Below the pieces are notes generated by a model. It ran no database searches. It was not told the origin of the DNA and saw only the letters and a program-made list of their open reading frames with translations. From Bradyrhizobium guangdongense (GTDB lineage: Bacteria; Pseudomonadota; Alphaproteobacteria; Rhizobiales; Xanthobacteraceae), in the NCBI RefSeq assembly GCF_004114975.1, contig NZ_CP030051.1, positions 3,906,001 to 3,970,000 of the forward strand: DNA of 64,000 nucleotides. The letters are read 5' to 3'. Positions 60,783 through 64,000 of the stretch are shown one piece after another. Positions within the stretch are counted from its first letter, which is position 1. Every line of letters begins with the position of its first letter. The position numbers were made by a program, and so were the translations under genes.

Positions 60783-61085
60783 GTCCCGTTGTTCTCCGGT
60801 CGACCTGGCTAATAGCCGAGGCCGACCGGGGCTTTGCTTGCAATCGTCAAAATCCCTGACATAGCCTTGCCAAGAAGCTGCGGGTCGATTCGCTCCGCAT
60901 CCGATGTTGCATGCGTAATGCTTGAGTGACGGGGCAGGGGCGCACCGCCTCACGTAGAGCTGTGATCTGGGGACAAGTCTGGCTGTCGCGACGAAAATGT
61001 CGGGGCGCATATCCGGAACCGGCCAATCCTGCCGTGCTTGGTGTAAAACAACGCATGCGAGGGCGTTGATGATGTGGAGTCGGAG
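60783..61085. other. Intergenic region between tolC and popZ, 303 bases
   Basis: I see no gene. GGTCG/CGACC-type partial pairing near 60797-60830 could be a weak terminator. GGAG at 61077-61080 is the popZ ribosome binding site. The popZ promoter probably lies in the second half. Confidence 0.45.
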
Positions 61086-61847
61086 ATGACGCAGCCTGCA
61101 AAGGTCACAGAACCCTCCATGGAGGAGATTCTGGCCTCGATCCGGCGCATCATTGCCGACGATGAGGCCAAGCCGCCGCCGGCGGAAGCCGCCAAGCCCG
61201 CACCGGCGCCCGCCGCACCCGCAGCGAAGCCACAGATGGCCGACGCTCCAGTATCCAAGGTCGCGCCTGCAAAACCTGCCGCGGAAAAGCCTGTGCCACC
61301 GCCGGCCGCAAAGCCCGCGCCAGCTCCTGCGCCTGCAGCGGACGCCGGCCCCAACAGCCAGGACGACATCGACGCGCTGCTAGCGGGGCTCGACGAGGCC
61401 ACGCCCGCGCCCGAGGTGCGTGCGCCGGAACCCGAGCCTGAGCCCGAACCCGACGTACTCGAGCTGACCGACGAGATGGCGATGGATCCGGAGCCGACAC
61501 CGGCGCCGTCGCCGCCAAGCTTCCGAAAGGTCGAGCCGCGCGACGATCTGGAATTCGCCGAATCGCCGCCCCCGCGTCCGGCACCCTCCTATGCGCCGGT
61601 GGACTTCGATGCGCCGCCGCTGCCCCCGCAACAACCGATCCTGGCGCAATCGACGGTCTCGGCCGTCGAATCCGCCTTCAACTCCCTGGCCCATACCGTG
61701 CTCAGCAGCAATGCGCGGACGCTGGAGGATCTGGTCAAGGAGATGCTGCGCCCGATGCTGAAATCCTGGCTCGACGATAATTTGCCGGGCCTCGTCGAAC
61801 GCATCGTAAAGGCCGAGATTGAGCGGGTTTCGCGCGGCGGCCGCTGA
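61086..61847 (+). CDS. popZ: Polar organising protein PopZ
   Basis: This 253-residue protein (DUF2497) has the PopZ plan. The N-terminal partner-binding helix is SMEEILASIRRIIADDE (residues 11-27). A long Pro/Ala/Glu/Asp-rich disordered linker follows (residues 28-180, strongly acidic in the second half), then C-terminal helices for oligomerisation (VESAFNSLAHTVLSSNARTLEDLVKEMLRPMLKSWLDDNLPGLVERIVKAEIERV). PopZ makes the polymer at the cell pole that anchors chromosome origins in Caulobacter. GGAG lies five bases before the ATG at 61086. It precedes valS, as in many alphaproteobacteria. Confidence 0.92.
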   Translation: MTQPAKVTEPSMEEILASIRRIIADDEAKPPPAEAAKPAPAPAAPAAKPQMADAPVSKVAPAKPAAEKPVPPPAAKPAPAPAPAADAGPNSQDDIDALLAGLDEATPAPEVRAPEPEPEPEPDVLELTDEMAMDPEPTPAPSPPSFRKVEPRDDLEFAESPPPRPAPSYAPVDFDAPPLPPQQPILAQSTVSAVESAFNSLAHTVLSSNARTLEDLVKEMLRPMLKSWLDDNLPGLVERIVKAEIERVSRGGR

Positions 61848-61974
61848 ACAGGCGCCGCAGCCCCGATAAAGCCCTGCTCCTGTGCCCTACTTGACCTGCT
61901 GGTCGGGCCGGAAGGCTCCTTTGCCGCTGAGCTTTCCGTTGACTTGAACCCCGCGCGCGGCTTTCTAACAGCCC

Positions 61975-64000
61975 ATGATCGAGAAAAACTACCAGCCCGC
62001 CGATATCGAAGCCCGCATGTCCGTGGTGTGGGAGGACAGCCTTGCCTTCAAGGCCGGTCGTCCCGATCGCCGCGACGCAGTGCCCTTTACCATCGTGATC
62101 CCGCCGCCAAACGTGACGGGCTCGCTCCACATGGGCCACGCGCTCAACAACACGCTCCAGGACATCCTGTGCCGGTTCGAGCGCATGCGCGGCCGCGACG
62201 TGCTGTGGCAGCCCGGTACCGATCATGCCGGCATCGCCACCCAGATGGTCGTCGAGCGGCAGCTGATGGAGCGCCAGCAGCCCGGCCGCCGGGAGATGGG
62301 CCGCGACAAGTTTCTGGAGCGGGTCTGGCGGTGGAAGGCCGAGAGCGGCGACACCATCATCAACCAGCTCAAACGCCTGGGCGCCTCCTGCGACTGGTCG
62401 CGCGAGCGCTTCACCATGGACGAGGGTCTGTCGAAGGCCGTGGTCAAGGTGTTCGTCGAGCTGCATCGCGACGGCCTGATCTACAAGGACAAGCGGCTGG
62501 TGAATTGGGACACCAAGCTGCTCACCGCGATCTCCGATCTCGAAGTGCAGCAGACCGAGGTGAAGGGCCACCTCTGGTATCTGCGGTATCCGATCGAAGG
62601 CAAGACCTTCAGCCCCGAGGATCCCTCGAGCTTCATCGTGGTCGCCACGACGCGGCCGGAGACCATGCTCGGCGACACCGGCGTTGCCGTGCATCCCGAG
62701 GACGAGCGCTATCGCAAGCTGGTCGGCAAGAACGTCGTGTTGCCGCTGGTCGGCCGCAAGATCAGGATCGTTGCCGACGAATATTCCGATCCGGAGAAGG
62801 GCTCGGGCGCGGTCAAGGTGACGCCGGCGCACGACTTCAACGACTTCGAGGTCGGCAATCGCCACGGCCTGCGACGGATCAGCGTGCTCGACAAGGAAGG
62901 CTGCCTCGACCTCGTCGATAACGAGGACTATCTGCACGACCTGCCGGAAGGTGCCTCGCAATTCGCCGAGGAGTTTCACAAGGTCGATCGCTTCGCGGCG
63001 CGCAAGCTCATCGTTGAGCGGCTGGAAGCGTTCGGCTTCGTCGAGCGGATCGAGCCGCACACTCACATGGTCCCGCACGGCGATCGCTCGAACAGCGTGA
63101 TCGAGCCATACCTGACCGACCAGTGGTACGTCGACGCCAAGACGCTCGCAAAACCCGCGATCGCGGCGGTGCGTTCGGGTGAGACCAGCTTCGTGCCGAA
63201 GAACTGGGAAAAGACCTATTTCGAGTGGATGGAGAACATCCAGCCGTGGTGCATCTCGCGCCAGCTCTGGTGGGGCCATCAGATCCCGGCCTGGTACGGA
63301 CCGGACGGCAAGGTTTTCGTCGCGGAGACCGAGGAGGAGGCGATCAGCCACGCGCTCGGCTACTACGTCGAGCAGGAAGTCATCACGGCCGAGCAGGGCC
63401 GCGAGATGGCGCTCGACCGCAACAAGCGCGAAGGCTTCATCACGCGCGACGACGACGTGCTCGACACCTGGTTCTCCTCGGCGCTGTGGCCGTTCTCGAC
63501 GCTCGGCTGGCCCGAAGATGCCCCCGAGGTGCAGCGCTATTACCCGACCAACGCGCTGGTCACCGGCTTCGACATCATCTTCTTCTGGGTCGCCCGCATG
63601 ATGATGATGGGCCTGCACTTCATGAAGGAGGTGCCGTTCTCGACCGTCTACATCCACGCCCTCGTCCGCGACGAGAAGGGCGCCAAGATGTCGAAGTCCA
63701 AGGGCAACGTCATCGACCCCTTGCACCTGATCGACGAATACGGTGCTGACGCGCTGCGCTTCACCCTGGCCGCGATGGCGGCGCAGGGGCGCGACATCAA
63801 GCTCGCCACCAGCCGTGTCGAGGGCTACCGCAATTTCGCGACCAAGCTCTGGAACGCCTGCCGCTTCGCCGAGATGAACCAGTGCATCGTGCCCGATGGC
63901 TTCGAACCGGCAAAGGCCAAGGAGACGCTGAGTCGCTGGATCGCGCATGAGACCGCGCACACCACGCGTGAGGTGACGGAGGCGATCGAGGCCTATCGCT
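61975..64000 (+). CDS. valS: Valyl-tRNA synthetase (3' end beyond the window)
   Basis: This is the first 675 codons of valS; the gene continues past the window edge with no stop. [21 protein letters not shown] is the ValRS form of the HIGH motif (His about 52). The inserted editing domain carries [22 protein letters not shown] and [27 protein letters not shown] is at about residues 571-581. The ATG at 61975 gives the usual ValRS start ([20 protein letters not shown]); no clear ribosome binding site is visible. It charges tRNA-Val in the cytoplasm. The start is 127 bases after popZ. Confidence 0.96.
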   Translation, partial: MIEKNYQPADIEARMSVVWEDSLAFKAGRPDRRDAVPFTIVIPPPNVTGSLHMGHALNNTLQDILCRFERMRGRDVLWQPGTDHAGIATQMVVERQLMERQQPGRREMGRDKFLERVWRWKAESGDTIINQLKRLGASCDWSRERFTMDEGLSKAVVKVFVELHRDGLIYKDKRLVNWDTKLLTAISDLEVQQTEVKGHLWYLRYPIEGKTFSPEDPSSFIVVATTRPETMLGDTGVAVHPEDERYRKLVGKNVVLPLVGRKIRIVADEYSDPEKGSGAVKVTPAHDFNDFEVGNRHGLRRISVLDKEGCLDLVDNEDYLHDLPEGASQFAEEFHKVDRFAARKLIVERLEAFGFVERIEPHTHMVPHGDRSNSVIEPYLTDQWYVDAKTLAKPAIAAVRSGETSFVPKNWEKTYFEWMENIQPWCISRQLWWGHQIPAWYGPDGKVFVAETEEEAISHALGYYVEQEVITAEQGREMALDRNKREGFITRDDDVLDTWFSSALWPFSTLGWPEDAPEVQRYYPTNALVTGFDIIFFWVARMMMMGLHFMKEVPFSTVYIHALVRDEKGAKMSKSKGNVIDPLHLIDEYGADALRFTLAAMAAQGRDIKLATSRVEGYRNFATKLWNACRFAEMNQCIVPDGFEPAKAKETLSRWIAHETAHTTREVTEAIEAYR

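Noticed and set aside
1..64000. CRISPR arrays, prophage genes or insertion sequences
   Set aside because: No spaced direct repeats, transposase, integrase or phage structural genes were seen; the only transposon-like signal is the module at the front of pspA.

Overview
The window looks like a chromosomal segment of a Bradyrhizobium-type alphaproteobacterium (Nitrobacteraceae). The evidence is high G+C with strong third-position bias, a complete aapJQMP general amino-acid permease, an OpgC-type glucan-modifying protein, an NDUFS4-like complex I subunit, the alphaproteobacterial order isoaspartyl-methyltransferase-like gene / tolC / popZ / valS, and many short signal-peptide or one-helix proteins typical of that group. 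I see no prophage, insertion sequence, CRISPR array or plasmid gene. Three tRNA genes are present: Arg(TCT), Cys(GCA) and Asn(GTT).

Layout. 1-3.5 kb: a release-factor-like small protein, opgC with a 15-bp tandem repeat in its leader, an NDUFS4-like subunit, an Lrp/AsnC regulator and a DUF3551 secreted protein. 3.6-10.5 kb: a divergent AraC regulator and a leucine/isovalerate catabolic operon (isovaleryl-CoA dehydrogenase, both methylcrotonyl-CoA carboxylase subunits, HMG-CoA lyase). 10.5-13.5 kb: a TRAP transporter dctPQM, convergent with that operon across a palindromic repeat. 13.8-19.2 kb: an accessory stretch of small secreted or membrane proteins, a pair of G-loop hairpins, a divergent PLP-fold protein and tRNA-Arg. 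19.6-27 kb: the alpha-2-macroglobulin / penicillin-binding protein 1C pair. 27-30.7 kb: a lipid-linked sugar cassette (GT39, PAP2 phosphatase, GT2, LpxB-N-like membrane protein). 30.8-41.1 kb: Na/Pi cotransporter, metC, aapJQMP, cysK and a cyclopropane fatty acid synthase. 41.7-50.8 kb: a four-gene NodT/MdtABC-type RND efflux operon. 50.9-53.4 kb: a DTW-domain tRNA modifier, small proteins, tRNA-Cys and a decayed cysteine-rich-repeat gene. 53.7-57.2 kb: a PspA / YqiJ / flotillin operon. 57.4-64 kb: a secreted protein, tRNA-Asn, the isoaspartyl-methyltransferase-like gene, tolC, popZ and the start of valS, which runs off the window.

Much of the window serves the envelope: glucan substitution, periplasmic protease trapping with peptidoglycan repair, lipid A or glycan decoration, cyclopropanation, drug efflux, membrane-stress scaffolds and TolC. 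The most unusual locus is at 53.7-57.2 kb. A canonical 222-residue PspA is preceded, in the same open frame, by a 162-residue module that looks to me like the N-terminal part of a TnpB/IS605 OrfB protein. PspA has its own strong internal ribosome binding site, and a perfect palindrome sits right at the operon start. All functional statements rest on reading motifs and context by eye; no searches were run.
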